DNA of 64,000 nucleotides from Lichenostomus cassidix (taxonomy: Eukaryota > Chordata > Aves > Passeriformes > Meliphagidae): NCBI GenBank assembly GCA_008360975.2, contig CM039182.1, positions 21,920,324 through 21,984,323 of the forward strand, given 5' to 3'. Positions 39,920-51,364 of the stretch are shown here, piece by piece; position 1 is the stretch's first letter; each line of letters starts with the position of its first letter. The translations under genes were made by a program, and so were the position numbers. A model generated the notes under the pieces. The model was not told the origin of the DNA, did no database searches, and saw only the letters and a program-made list of their open reading frames with translations.

Positions 39920-42775
39920 AATTACCCTAAGTGACAAACAAAGCTAATGGCCCATGAATATGAACTTTCATGTAAAAGAATTTATGATTTCTAAATAGAA
40001 GAGGTGAGTCAACACATGTGAATTTAGTTCTGAAAAAGTCTGAGCAGCATGTTCTTCCACCCTCAATATTTTTCTACTGCTACCACAATTGACAGTTTAC
40101 CAACAGGTGCCTACAGTGTGCTGGCACATTTATGACTGCAAAACAGGAAATCTTGAAGGAAAAACTAGAGATTTATAGACTGGTATAAGAAATGAACCAA
40201 GGTGGCTCAGTGGTTTCTATCATATCACTGCTGAAAACACATGTTCAGATCATGGCACGAGGCACAGGGTATAAAATATATGTGATCTGCTTCTCTACAT
40301 CCCCACATTATCACCAAGCTTTACAACACTGACTGGGTACACTGAAGCTAGACTGAGAGCAAGATTAAAGCAGGTTTGAACTGAGGTGCCTTGGCAGATA
40401 AGATTGTTCACATGTGCTGCTAGACATTAACCTTATTCATGCTTTTGGGCAAGCACATCAGTCAGTGTTTCCAAAATTTAGGAAGACAGAAAGGAATCAT
40501 AATGTCTTGGGACAGGAGACATGAGATCCCACCCTGAAACACATCCCAGAGTCATCCCAGAGTCATTACTGTGGGATGCCATGGGAAGCTAGAAAGCTGG
40601 ACTTCCCTGCCTCCCACCACAGCCAGATATATGATAACTCAAAAAATGAAGTGAGTGTTGCCCCCCATCTCTCAAAATGGCTTACCCATGAGTACTCTTC
40701 AAGGGACAGTAAATGAGGAACATGTGGCAAATAAGATGAGGAAACAAGCACAATAAGCAATACTACTAACTACAAGTCAGTAGAACTGATACCACATGCT
40801 GAATTAAGTAAGCATATCTTTAAAAGCTTTGGTTGTTCTTCTTCTCACTTACTCTTGAAACACATTAAAAGCACTTTGAAGTACAGTAACTACTCACTGG
40901 CAAGTGACCCTTGCTGTTCTCTTGTTGCAAGTGGTATCTTTAGAATTTCAGTTTTGTGAGATAAACTAACTTACTACTTGTGCCCTGTGCTCCTGATAAA
41001 TGCTTTACTGCCAACTCATATTTTCTGCTATAAGAGAACACTTGCCATAGTTTGGGATCCCCCTACAGAAAGCCTCCATGCCAGGAACTTGCAGAGACAG
41101 CTCTACACAATTTTCCTTCTTAGTTCAGAGGGATAATTAACTTGTGGCAGATTTTATAAATATAATGTCCCATTTATTTACTTGCATTCCTTCTTAGTTC
41201 AGCAAAAAAGGATTAAAAATTAGTTCTGTTCTCATTTTACCGCATTCAGGGATCTGAGCCTGCTTTGAGTAGAAATTGCCTTCAGAGTCATCCTGCTTTC
41301 AATGAGAGCAGTGCTTGTAACTGCTGGTGATTTAAAAGGCACAGCACTGTGGCATGACCTAACTGATGAGATATATTATGCTGATCCAGAGCATTATAAA
41401 ATATTAATATCCCTGCCAAAGTTCAGCTCACTGACCTCCTCTATACACTGGTGAGCTCACCTGCTGAAAGGCCAAGAGCTCTAAGCTTTGACATTTTCTT
41501 TCTTTTGACAAAATAAATAGCATTTCTGTGTTCTACAAAAAAACAAATGAACACAGGAAGAAAAATACTGACACATGCTTCTCACCAAGCAATTTCTGAA
41601 AGATATTCTAGGTCTCTTCTAACCAACAGCTGAACTCTGCTGAAACTCAGGCCTCTTTGTCTTAGCAGGATTTTTCTTCAAGCAAAGAAAACCACTTTTA
41701 ATCCTGCTGAACACAGATTTTTGCATGGAGCTGCTTGGGCTAACTCGAAGAAATAGACTCTCATTCCCAGCCTGGAGTGCTGTGTCCTCACAGTCCTCCA
41801 AGGGGTTTGACAGCTGCCTGGGCTGTGGCACCTTCATTGCTGGCAACGTCTTGGAGCAGAACCTGATCGTGCAGATGCCACACTATGCTCAGCAATTTTG
41901 GCACTCACCAAGTGTTCCAGCAAGCAGCACTCTCTAGGATACTTAATAGTACTTCAAATTCTTTTTTATTTAATATATTTAGCTTTCTGGGCTGTAGCAA
42001 TTTATACTTTTAGCATTCTGATTTAAACTCTCCCCTGAAACAATAGTCTATGAACTTGCTTAGTTTTGAATTCATTTCTATTGGGAAAGAATGGTAATTT
42101 GTGAAGAGTTTGACCTAAGTCATTCTCCATTTCCTGAAAATTCTTAGTTATGATTTTCTTCCTATGTTAAATAAATTTTTAATGAAGCCCTCTATCTAAT
42201 TTAACCAAAAGTTTTCTCAGTTCTTCACCTGACTTCTTTTAATAACTCACCTATCATATAAAATAGTAGATAATTTCTGGTAATTTTAAGACTGCAATAT
42301 ATGTGATCTTTATATTAAACAGTTCATTTGGATATCAGGTCAACATAATTGAGTTTCATTTCAATATCAAGGGTGATGTAAGTAATTTTCTTATTGATAA
42401 TGATAAAAAATGTTCATCTATTCTTGAGACTCAAACTGAAGAAAGCAGGTATTACTTCAGATGCTGAATTCATCTGAATATTGATACAATATGGAATAAG
42501 GTAAAGTATACTCATGAAATGTAATACTTCATAATAATATTTTGATTGTAATATAATACACAAAATTTGAGATAGAATTCATATCTTCTTTTTCATGGCA
42601 TCCTCATTTCTGATACATCAGTCTTAAACAGCCCAACGGCAAAAGGAAAAGCAGAAATGGAAGGGCTACTTTCTGAAGACTGTCCCAGAAGAAAGCTTTT
42701 TCAACAGGAAATGAACTTTGCTGCACAAGAATGTTGCTCCTTTCCAGCCCAGGATCATGTAAGAGGTAGATTCCG
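39920..42775. other. Non-coding DNA, no gene seen
   Basis: No gene recognised. A direct repeat of CATCCCAGAGT lies near 40,543-40,565. A weak CR1-tail-like string (AGGTCTCTTCTAACC) lies near 41,610 and is too short to call. The region 42,000-42,600 is very AT-rich. Confidence 0.5.
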
Positions 42776-42840
42776 ATGCCTTAAAGCACAGAGAGGTCAC
42801 TCATCTCTGGTGAGTAAAAAGACAGGCAGAAAAGGTGTGC

Positions 42841-42873
42841 CAGCTCTAGTGGGTCCCTCAGCTCTAGTGGGTG
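42841..42873. repeat. 14-bp direct repeat within the CR1 copy
   Basis: CAGCTCTAGTGGGT occurs twice, about 18 bp apart. The CR1 frame duplicates 'L-E-L' here (reads 'P-L-E-L-R-D-P-L-E-L'), so the duplication arose after insertion. Confidence 0.7.
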
Positions 42874-43017
42874 GATCCCATCAGGACCCATGAATTTGTG
42901 GGTGTCAAATTTGTCTAAATTATCTGTAACCTCATTCTCCTCAACCAGGGAAAATTCTTCCTTTATCCAGACTTTCTCTCTTGGCTCCACAGTCTGGGGT
43001 TCCTGCTGGCCTTAGAC

Positions 43018-43121
43018 GGAAGGAAGGAAGGAAGGAAGGAAGGAAGGAAGGAAGGAAGGAAGGAAGGAAGGAAGGAAGGAAGGAAGGAAGGAAGGAAGGA
43101 AGGAAGGAAGGAAGGAAGGAG
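43018..43121. repeat. (GGAA)n microsatellite, about 26 units
   Basis: 104 bp of uninterrupted GGAA on the plus strand (TTCC on the minus). It is the longest perfect simple repeat in the window. Because 4 bp and 3 bp share a 12-bp period, both strands stay open through it and encode artificial repeats (R-K-E-G on plus, S-F-L-P on minus). GGAA is the ETS-factor core, and long GGAA arrays can act as enhancers in human tumours expressing EWS-FLI1. Whether this one has any activity is unknown. Confidence 0.95.
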
Positions 43122-43599
43122 GGTGGGTGTTCAGTAACTCCACCTTCTCTGGATCCTCCACCACCAGAGCAACCACCCCATTCACCAGTGGTCCCACATT
43201 TTCCCTTGTCTTCCTTTTGCTACTGATGGCTTTGAAGGAGCTCTTCTTGATGTCCTTGACAACCCTTGCTAGATTTAATGACAAATGGACCTTAGGGTTC
43301 TTCTTTGCATCCTCTAATAATGTTCCTATATTCTTCCCAAGTGGCCTGTCCCTTCTTCCACATTCTGTGTATGCGTTTCTTCTGCCAGAAGCTCTTTGCT
43401 CCCCTATGCATGTCTCCTGCCTCTTTGTTTGATTTTTTTACTCATAGCACCAATCTTGAGCTTGGAGGAAGTGAACCATGAATATTATCCAGCTTTCTTG
43501 AGACCCTTTCACCTCCAGGTCTCTATCCCATGGTACTCTACCAAGCAAATACAGGAAAAGACCAAAGTCTGCTCTTCTGAAGTCCGAGGTAGAAATAAT

Positions 43600-46500
43600 G
43601 CATTGATTTTTCTAGAAAGAAGTATTTTAATGAGAAACCTTAATGCTATTTTTACAGATTGTCATTAAAAGTATTTAACATTCTAGTCATATCATTCTTG
43701 CATTGTTGATGGATTAAGTAATTATACATAAATTCATTAGACTGAAAAGAAATCTCCAAAATCAGTTTTTAGTCAAATTACTATGTTAAACTATATTTTG
43801 ATCAATTTTGCTTTTCTTATACCATGGAATAAAACTGTAAATTTCAACATTTTTCACAGAGCAGAAATCCCTGGGTTTTAGTATTCCTATGTGTAGTAGC
43901 AAAGTCTTCATCTTTAAACTCCAGAAGCAGACTGTTTTGCTTCAGTTGATCTTTAACAAGTTATTTTTTTTCTGGTCTTCACTCTGCATTACGTTGGCCT
44001 CAATGAAATATGCAAAGTGACTCTCTTCTGATGAGCCACAATTCTATTTTCAGTGCTGCAGTTATCATTCAAGTCTGTCAAAACCAAATTGCAACACTTT
44101 GCAAAACAAGTACAGGAATATAAGCACAGTCCTCAGCTGCATATGTTATGTTGGCACCACTTTCAATCCAGAAGGTATAGACTGGCTGTAAATTTCAAAA
44201 TGGTGCAGCATGTCCTGAGTCACATTTGCTGCAGTATGCTCTTCACCAGAACCTTTAATGTGTAGTTCTCTGCATTTCCTAATGTTTCCTTGGCTGATTT
44301 GCAGATTTGACTTGAAACACTGCCTGATGGCCTGGCTGACCCACTGTGGAGCTGAATATTGGGTTGACTTGCCTTTGGACAAATGAAAAATCTCTCCAAG
44401 CATCCTGCTTTGGGTTATGCATTACTCCCTTGCCAACTTATTCATAAGACTGTGAAATAGCTTTTTACCAAAGACAAACCTGCAAGGAGGAGCAGAGTAA
44501 TGGAGGTCAGATTCTGGCCAGCATTTGATGAATGCTTCCCTGGTAACTATGATTCCATAGCAAAAATCAATCCAGAAATTTTCTCTGCTGCATTTTTATT
44601 CCTGTTCTCTGCAGCTGAGAGATTCGTTACAGATTGGCTTTTTATAACCAGACATTTTAGGCAACTTTGCTTGCCTTGAAAAACCAAAAGTATGCATAAT
44701 GAAGTCTGATTATGTTCAATTTAGGCATCCTGTGACCTTTTACATTCTTAGAAGTGTGTTTCTAATAACCATAACAAGTGTTGTTGAAAAGATGAGCTGC
44801 TCCATCTGAAATGCATTTGCTTTAGTGTCTTTCCCACTGAAGCTTTCTGTTTTCTGTGCCTTTTGACACAGGTTCTGGTATTTCTCCCTTAAAATGGTAT
44901 TCCAGACTGATAGTACCAGCTGTCCACCTTTTGTTCCCCCTTCTGACTCTGGTGTGACAGATGGTGCAAACAGCCTGGCACATAGCTGTTGGATCAATAT
45001 AAGGCACAAAATACCTGCCAGATTGCTGATGACTAAGATGTTACATACTCTGGCACCATTGGACAGCTTAGCAAAAATGGCACTAGCCTGAAGGGAAAAT
45101 AACCAAGATTCATTTGATTTTTCCAGGGTTTTTTTCAGGATAACTGTTATTTTGAATTACGGAGAGAAAAAACTTTGAAAACCTCCTAGAATTTTCACCT
45201 CACTACAACAGAACCACTGTAAGACTAAGTCTCTGGCCCTTCTGTTTTATTAAAGCTGGATAACTTGTCATTGCCTCTTGTCAGCTCCACTTCCAGATCT
45301 CAGCTACTCTTTCAGACCTTGCAAGGGTTCAAGGACTATTTTGCAGAGTAAATGTCCACTCCAAGTGTGGCTTTGAATACTCTTACTCTGAGAACTCAAA
45401 CAGAAGTCTTGATTCCTTTCTCATTCAAGCACTGGAGGACCCCAAAGAGGAAGTGAGTGGTTGGAGGATATTGTTTGGCTTGCATTGGGTTTTGTGGATG
45501 TTCAGCAGGGCAGCTGGCAATGCCTGAGTTGGCAGACATGACCAGTTCTGTTCTTGACAGCTCTCCAGGTGCTTGGCCAGATTTGTAACTGCACCTTCAA
45601 AGTTTGCACTACTGACATAAAGAGATAACAGGTGAAAATTGAGTCCCAGTCTGAAGGTTTTGTGCATGACTGGAAAGCATATAAAAAAAAGAGACGTTTA
45701 ATTATGCATTTTCAGTTAAAAAGAGCAAAGGAAATGGCACAGACTTGCTAGAGGTATAAGGGTGGGATAGGGGAAGGAACAAGAGCCATCAGCAACTGAA
45801 AGCAAACTGTGAAAGAGCATGTGGCACATTCTCATCCAGCCTGTCTGCACGTCCCTAACACTGCCAGGAAAGTTCACCTCTGACAGAGTTCAAAGACAGC
45901 TGAAAGTGCCTTGGCAACCCATGGCATCAGAGCTCCAGAAAACCTTCTCAGTATTTGAATATCTTTACTCCTTGGAGAGAAGCAAAAGGATTCCTTTGGA
46001 ATCCTGAAATCCTAGAATAAGCACTTTTTTAACCAGTTTTATTTTAAAACAACAGATGCAAATAAGAATCACAGTTAATTATTAGAAGGCTACTTTCCTT
46101 TTTTGCCTCCCATACACCCTCAATAAAGTGTTTAGGAATGTCACAGCTTTTTAAGAAAATCCTGGAGAAGCTCAGAAGTGCTCCTCCCAGTCCCAGGGCT
46201 GCATTCACTCCAACCCTTGATTACATTTGTGTTCTGAGTTATTCCTTAGTTTAAACTACACAGTCAAAAAATTTATTGTCCCAAATAAAGAAGTCCTATT
46301 TTCCTGAATCATCACCACATGAGACTGTCAGGGTGTTCAATGAGTTCCTTTCTCAAGAGGGTATTGTGTATTGTCTAGCTCAGCTGCCTTATTTCCATTT
46401 CATCCACAAAATACTCCTGGGCAAATGCACCACCTCAAAGGAGTGGCAAAGTGCTCCTCCACAGCAGCAGGGCTTGCAGAGTTCACAGCCTGCTGCATCC

Positions 46501-46600
46501 CACTCTTTGGGGTTGCAATTTGCCCCAAACCTTATGGGACATGCAGGCTGGGGAGGTGCAGCCACAGTTTCTCAACTGTCTCACTGCCCAGCATCTTATC
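43600..46600. other. Non-coding DNA, no gene seen
   Basis: No exon, RNA gene or transposon recognised between the two CR1 fragments. Open frames of up to 90 codons lack domains. Confidence 0.5.
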
Positions 46601-46603
46601 AGG

Positions 46604-46800
46604 GAATCACAGAATGGTTTGGGTTGGAAGAGACCTTAAAGATCATCCAGTTCCAACACCCCTGCCATGACCAGGGACACCTTCCACTGGACCAGGCTGC
46701 TCCAAGCCCCATCCGAGCTGAGCTTGAACATTTCCAGGGATGGAGCATCCACAAGTTCCCTGGGCAAACTGTTCCTGTGCTTCACTACTCTCACAATGGG
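46604..46800 (-). mobile_element. CR1 LINE 3' end with last codons of ORF2
   Basis: Plus-strand AATCACAGAATGGTTTGGGT, GGAAGAGACCTTAAAGATCA and CCAGGCTGCTCCAAGCCCCA are the antisense of the standard neoavian CR1 3' end. On the minus strand, codons between about 46,795 and 46,640 read 'V-V-K-H-R-N-S-L-P-R-E-L-V-D-A-P-S-L-E' and then 'W-S-S-L-V-Q-W-K-V-S-L', the known C-terminal end of CR1 ORF2. It is among the better preserved CR1 copies here. It stops abruptly at about 46,800, where LTR-like sequence begins. Confidence 0.9.
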
Positions 46801-46922
46801 TCTGTCTTGGGGCCAGCTGGCATTGGCTCTGTCAGACACAGGGGAAGCTCCCAGCAGCTTCTCACTGTAGCCACCCCTGTAGTACCCCCACTACCAAAAC
46901 CTTGCCCCACAGTCCCAATACA
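46801..46922 (-). mobile_element. LTR edge fragment, probably ERVL-like
   Basis: On the minus strand this starts TGTATTGGGACTGTGGGGCA at 46,922 and continues through AGGTTTTGGTAG, AGAAGCTGCTGGGAGCTTCC and GAGCCAATGCCAGCTGG. This resembles the 5' edge of a bird ERVL-type LTR as I remember it, but I cannot check a library. Only about 120 bp are left. The inner side is cut off where the CR1 fragment begins. No matching LTR remainder is visible to the left of the CR1, so a deletion or a chimeric insertion is likely. Confidence 0.5.
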
Positions 46923-46924
46923 CC

Positions 46925-49900
46925 CCAACTTTTTTACAGGGATGAAAGAAATTGTGCACACAAAGTTTTCTTGTACCTAAAAATTTCTCTTGAAAAGTTT
47001 GTCTTTTCATCTCTTTCTTGCAGTTCAATTTAAAAATACTTTTGTTTCCTGGAATTATTTTTATTTCAAGATACTGCAGCAGAAGCATCACTTTGTTTCT
47101 GTGGCTACATGCTGGCTTTTATGATAAAAAAAGAAATTTAAAAGCTCACTGAGAGAGGCTATGTTCTTTACATTTTTACACTTGAGCATTTTCACTTCTA
47201 TCTCATTGGCTTCAAAAAATGTACACATTATAATACAAAAAAACTAAAAGATCTACATAAACTATTAAGAAAAAAAAATGGCCTAAACCTGAGTTCCTGG
47301 TATTTCATCTTGAAGGAAACTTTGCAAATGTCATTTTTCTGTTTTCATATTTAAAATTGCAAAACATCTCTGAAAGTTATTTTCTACTTTCCCAAAGCTT
47401 TTTCTTTTAAAGACATACATTTAAAAAAAGTATTATGTCCAGAAGAATGAATGGGTTTTAAAATCAACTGTTATTATTTTTGCTCTCATTGTTAATCATT
47501 ATGTTTATTGCTTTCTTTTAACTTAATCCATTAGCAGGGATTTCTGATTTGAAGAGAATTTTAGCATTAAGTCAGAATGAAATGGTAAATTGAATGAAAT
47601 ATAAATCTCATGTTTATATTAAAAAATGAAAGTCTTTCTGTTTGAATATTATTTAAAAGAGTAACTATATTTCTTTCCTTAAAATTCAGTTTTTTAATTT
47701 TTTGCCATGACTGAGGAGTTGGCTTACTTTTTTTTTGAAGATTTTATATCAGTACATCAGCAATTAGAATCTATAAACAGATCTGGTACAAAAAATTCAG
47801 TGTTTCAGGAAATTATAACATTAAAAATGTTATATAATGACCAATTTAAAAATAAATTTAATTTCAATGAAATTTAGTTTTAATTTAAAAATACTGCAGA
47901 TAAGAAAATCTATAAAAGGTTTTTTCATGGAGAACATCCATTCCTTCATTTCAAAATGAAATAGATCATTTCTTCAGATCTGTTGGATGCCCACACAGAA
48001 ACAAGGAGAGACAAAAGACTCCTAAACCATGGATTTCTGCTGGAACTGGATCTCCCTGCTGTGGGACAGGCAAGCTCTGGCACCCCAGATGAGACAGCTG
48101 GCATGTTGCTCTGTGGCTGTGGATGCCCTGGCCTCAGAAATTACAGACCACAAATGTTTCTGCCCTCGCTTCAAGGGAATCTCCCAAAATCAAGCCATTT
48201 CCAAGGAACATGCTGACTAAAAAGTGGCATATTCCCAGTAAAGAAAAAAAATGCTTTTAGATGAAAGATATGGCTGAGTTGTTATTAACTGTAGCTTTGT
48301 CTATGCTATTTTTGAGGAAAGAGTTTCCTATAGGAATAAGCTAGAAGTTTGAGGGCAGGAAAAGAAGCTATAGCCTCACCCATCCTCTACTCGTTCTCTG
48401 TTCAAAGACCATGCAAATCCTGGATCAGCAGCACAGGCAGAGCTTGTGGTTGAACACAAACATGAAATCAGCTTTTTCATGCAGGGCACAGAGACTTCCA
48501 CTAGCTCAATTCCAACACTTCTCAGAACTGCCATTTTTCACATGCAAAGAAATTATTTGGATACATATTTATGGTTTCTTGTGGTCACATGCAAGCTCGT
48601 TGAGCTCCAAACCAGACATATATAATGTATATAACACTAGTGCAGACCCCACCATGGACAAACAAATCCAGTTTTCCAACATGGTATATACACATATTCA
48701 CTGTCATCTAAACTAGCTACACACATTTTCCATCTTGTGGCAGAGATAAAGTGAATTCATCCACCTGGAGGATAGCAAGAGCAGAATGGTGTCTTCTTAC
48801 AACATCCAGTGTAAATACACACCAGTCAACATGAATATATAAGAGGTGTTTCAAGCATGAGAGCAGTCTGCTTAAAACCAAATGTGCTATTTGAAGAGGC
48901 TAATTAAAAACTTACTTTTGCAGAAAGATACATGCAGGACATCTAGCTGTTTCTTTATTACAAATAAATAAAAATGCACTTAAATCTCCCTATAAAACAT
49001 ATACAGTGCAGTGGCAGAACTGCTTATTTTAACTGCTTTAATAAATACCAACTCCAACTTTGTTGCTCCTACTTCAGATTTAAAATCCTGCCTGTTTTTT
49101 CCCAGGTGGATCAGCTGGCTTAATTAAAGGTACTGCTTTGTTCATATGCTTGACAATCACAATTACTGCTATTATAAATATCATGCTGCCTGATCGTTTC
49201 CAGACAACTTTCAGATATCAACAAATTTCCAATCAAGTCATGCATATAAGTATGAGAAGACAGCTCTTGAAAACCAAATAATTCTACACTTATGCTGTAA
49301 AAGACACGCTCCTTCTCTCTCCTCTCAAGGTAATGCTCTGTGTACATTCTTAATCTTTCTGCCTCTCTTGCTAGTTAACAGTGACCTGCTGTCTCTGTGC
49401 ATAAAGATTAAAACTTGAATTAAAACATTACTTGGGGACTTGAATTACCCACTATGGATTTGCTGCCCCTGGACTTGACCCACTCCCCCAGCAAAAAATA
49501 CTTACAGTGAAAAAAAAAATATCAAGCTGGGACAGGGCTTCCCATTTGGTCCCTAATACCGTCTGGGAACATAATGACTCAATTCATTTTGCCCTCCGAT
49601 TAATGGAGCAAGCTCAAGTATTATAAGAAGCACTTTAATTCCCTCTGATGTTTTCATTATGAATTCCTTTGTGGCAGAACTCATTTGCAATAATGCATAT
49701 GTAATTTTGGAAACCAAACGGAAATCCTGTAGCCTTCAGGACATTATTAACCTGAAGAAATGCTGAGGCACACGTAAAAATCAAATATGCTAGCACCAGC
49801 AACCTCTCAAAACATTTTATGAATAAAATTGGTAAGTAAAGCTGCATCTTGCTAGTGGGAAGTTAAAATGGCTGAATTAATAATGGTTAAAACCCTAATG

Positions 49901-51185
49901 GTATTAGTGACACTTAAGCTGTCTGTTCAGATATTTTCTCAGGATTCAAAGATATACACTGGAATGTTTAAAAATTTTAATAAGTTTATTATCTAAAGAT
50001 ATTTGGAAGTGAATCATCTGCCAGTAACAGACTTCCCCTTTCTCTTTTTTTTCTGCATGGTCCATTTTAGTTCTTTTTTAAACAGTGTTTGTCATCCACA
50101 GATACAAGACCTGATATATTTCAAAAGCAAAAAAATCTTATTTGACTTATGCTTCTTTTAACAACTAGAGGCACACTGCTGTATTTTGAAGACCATGTTG
50201 TCTCATTTGATGCAATGAGTCCAGACTATTATCTCCAGTAATTTATGGAGTTATGTAAAATAATCTGATTTCCCTTTGAGGTGGCGGATTTGATGAATCT
50301 AATTCTCTGTAACAGGGTAAAATATTTCCCTGTACACTATTCACAGAAAATGTAAGGAGGGGCTGGTTAGGAGGTTAAAGAAACTTCCCTGTGTGACCAT
50401 TTGGGAGGCACTCTGGCCATCACACTGTCACCAGTTGGCACCAGGTCACAACCTCTTGCCTTGAGCTCCCACAAACCAGAGCTCTACCTGCAGCTCACAC
50501 TGAGCTACCTGCACTTAAGGTGCTCCTCAGCATTTCTCTAACCAGTGGCTGTGACCCAAATCCACTGTGTGAGAAATAGTAGGGACCAGAAGAAACCAGA
50601 AGTATCACTAAGACGTTTTTTTTTTCAGCTTGTGTCAACCTTTTTTACTGTAGTAAAAATCACTGGATATCCCATTTGTTGTTTTGCATCCACAGGTTTC
50701 TATAGAGAAAGATATCAATTACCCTTTGTCATCGAATCCAGAATAAGAACAGAAGAATTTTCTGATTCAGAGCAAAAATACACTTAGGTGAAGAAGAAAA
50801 CTAGGAAGATGTAAAAACAAGAAAAACATTTAACATCCTTTCCTAATAGTCTCATAGACTCAGAATCTTTTCATTCAGGGTATTTTCTAACTCGACATGG
50901 TATGGGTCATTGGCAAACTGCAATGTATCTTTTTTAAGTACTTATCAAATCATTCTTTACATACATTCCAGACTCTTGTTTTCACAAGGTCTTTTGCAAG
51001 TATTCACACAAGGCTGCTGTCTGTTGGCTGGAGAACCTGCTGCTTTTGCTTGCTTTCAACCCAGGTACTTGCAGTAGGGGCTTTTTCTGGTATTTTCATT
51101 GGACAAATTAATTTTTCCCTTCCCAGTTTATGCCACTCATAACTTTGCAGTTATCTTTTGCATCCTAAGTAATCTCTTCCATATT
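46925..51185. other. Non-coding, very AT-rich DNA, no gene seen
   Basis: 46,980-47,980 is extremely AT-rich. No gene or transposon recognised. 49,540-49,920 is listed as a possible conserved element. 50,340-50,570 is GC-richer without a recognised identity. Confidence 0.55.
49540..49920. promoter_or_regulatory. Candidate conserved non-coding element
   Basis: Repeat-free with many homeodomain and POU-like cores (CGATTAATGG, CATTATGAATTC, AATAATGCATATGTAATTT, CATTATTAACC, GAATTAATAATGG). It has no sustained open frame. The density of such motifs suggests an enhancer, but this rests on composition alone. Confidence 0.2.
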
Positions 51186-51189
51186 GAGA

Positions 51190-51360
51190 AGTTCCAGTCA
51201 GTTCAATTACTCCTTATATGAGAGACCATATGTCTCATTGTGCTTGTCACCCTTCTCTGAGCCTGCACCAATTCAAATGCATCCTTTCTGAGATGAGGGG
51301 AGTGGAGTGCACATGATACCCAGCATGAAGGCAAATGTGAATGTGTACAGGGCAAAATTC
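51190..51360 (-). mobile_element. Old CR1/L3-like LINE fragment
   Basis: Plus-strand TCCTTATATGAGAGACCATA, CACCCTTCTCTGAGCCTGCA, CCTTTCTGAGATGAGGGGAG and GGAGTGCACATGATACCCAG follow, in order, the antisense of the RT C-terminal region of the same ancient family as at 28.0-28.4 kb. Diverged and non-coding. Edges are approximate. Confidence 0.65.
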
Positions 51361-51364
51361 ACCT

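Larger units (their letters stand above)
42781..43595 (-). mobile_element. CR1 LINE ORF2 fragment, linker to RT start
   Basis: On the minus strand, 43,595 down to about 43,540 encodes the post-endonuclease block 'S-D-F-R-R-A-D-F-G-L-F'. 43,284-43,130 encodes 'L-N-L-A-R-V-V-K-D-I-K-K' and 'S-S-K-R-K-T-R-E-N-V-G-P-L'. 42,990-42,860 encodes 'E-E-N-E-V-T-D-N-L' and the reverse-transcriptase entry motif 'M-G-P-D-G-I-H-P'. These are the conserved blocks of CR1 ORF2 in the right order. The stretch that should hold the 'F-F-A-S-V-F' segment is replaced by a GGAA array. The reading frame is the same on both sides of the array, with one TAA between (43,012-43,014). Other stops occur further upstream. 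It is a dead, 3'- and 5'-incomplete copy. Confidence 0.85.

Noticed and set aside
41605..41650. Possible CR1 tail
   Set aside because: Only about 15 bp resemble a CR1 end and the rest does not align by eye.
42981..43226. Open frame with R-K-E-G repeats (plus)
   Set aside because: Product of the GGAA array, which stays open in all phases. Flanks are antisense CR1.
46276..46980. Longest open frame (234 codons, plus)
   Set aside because: Its middle part is the antisense of a CR1 3' end and its end crosses an LTR edge. The beginning has no domain. A composite chance frame.
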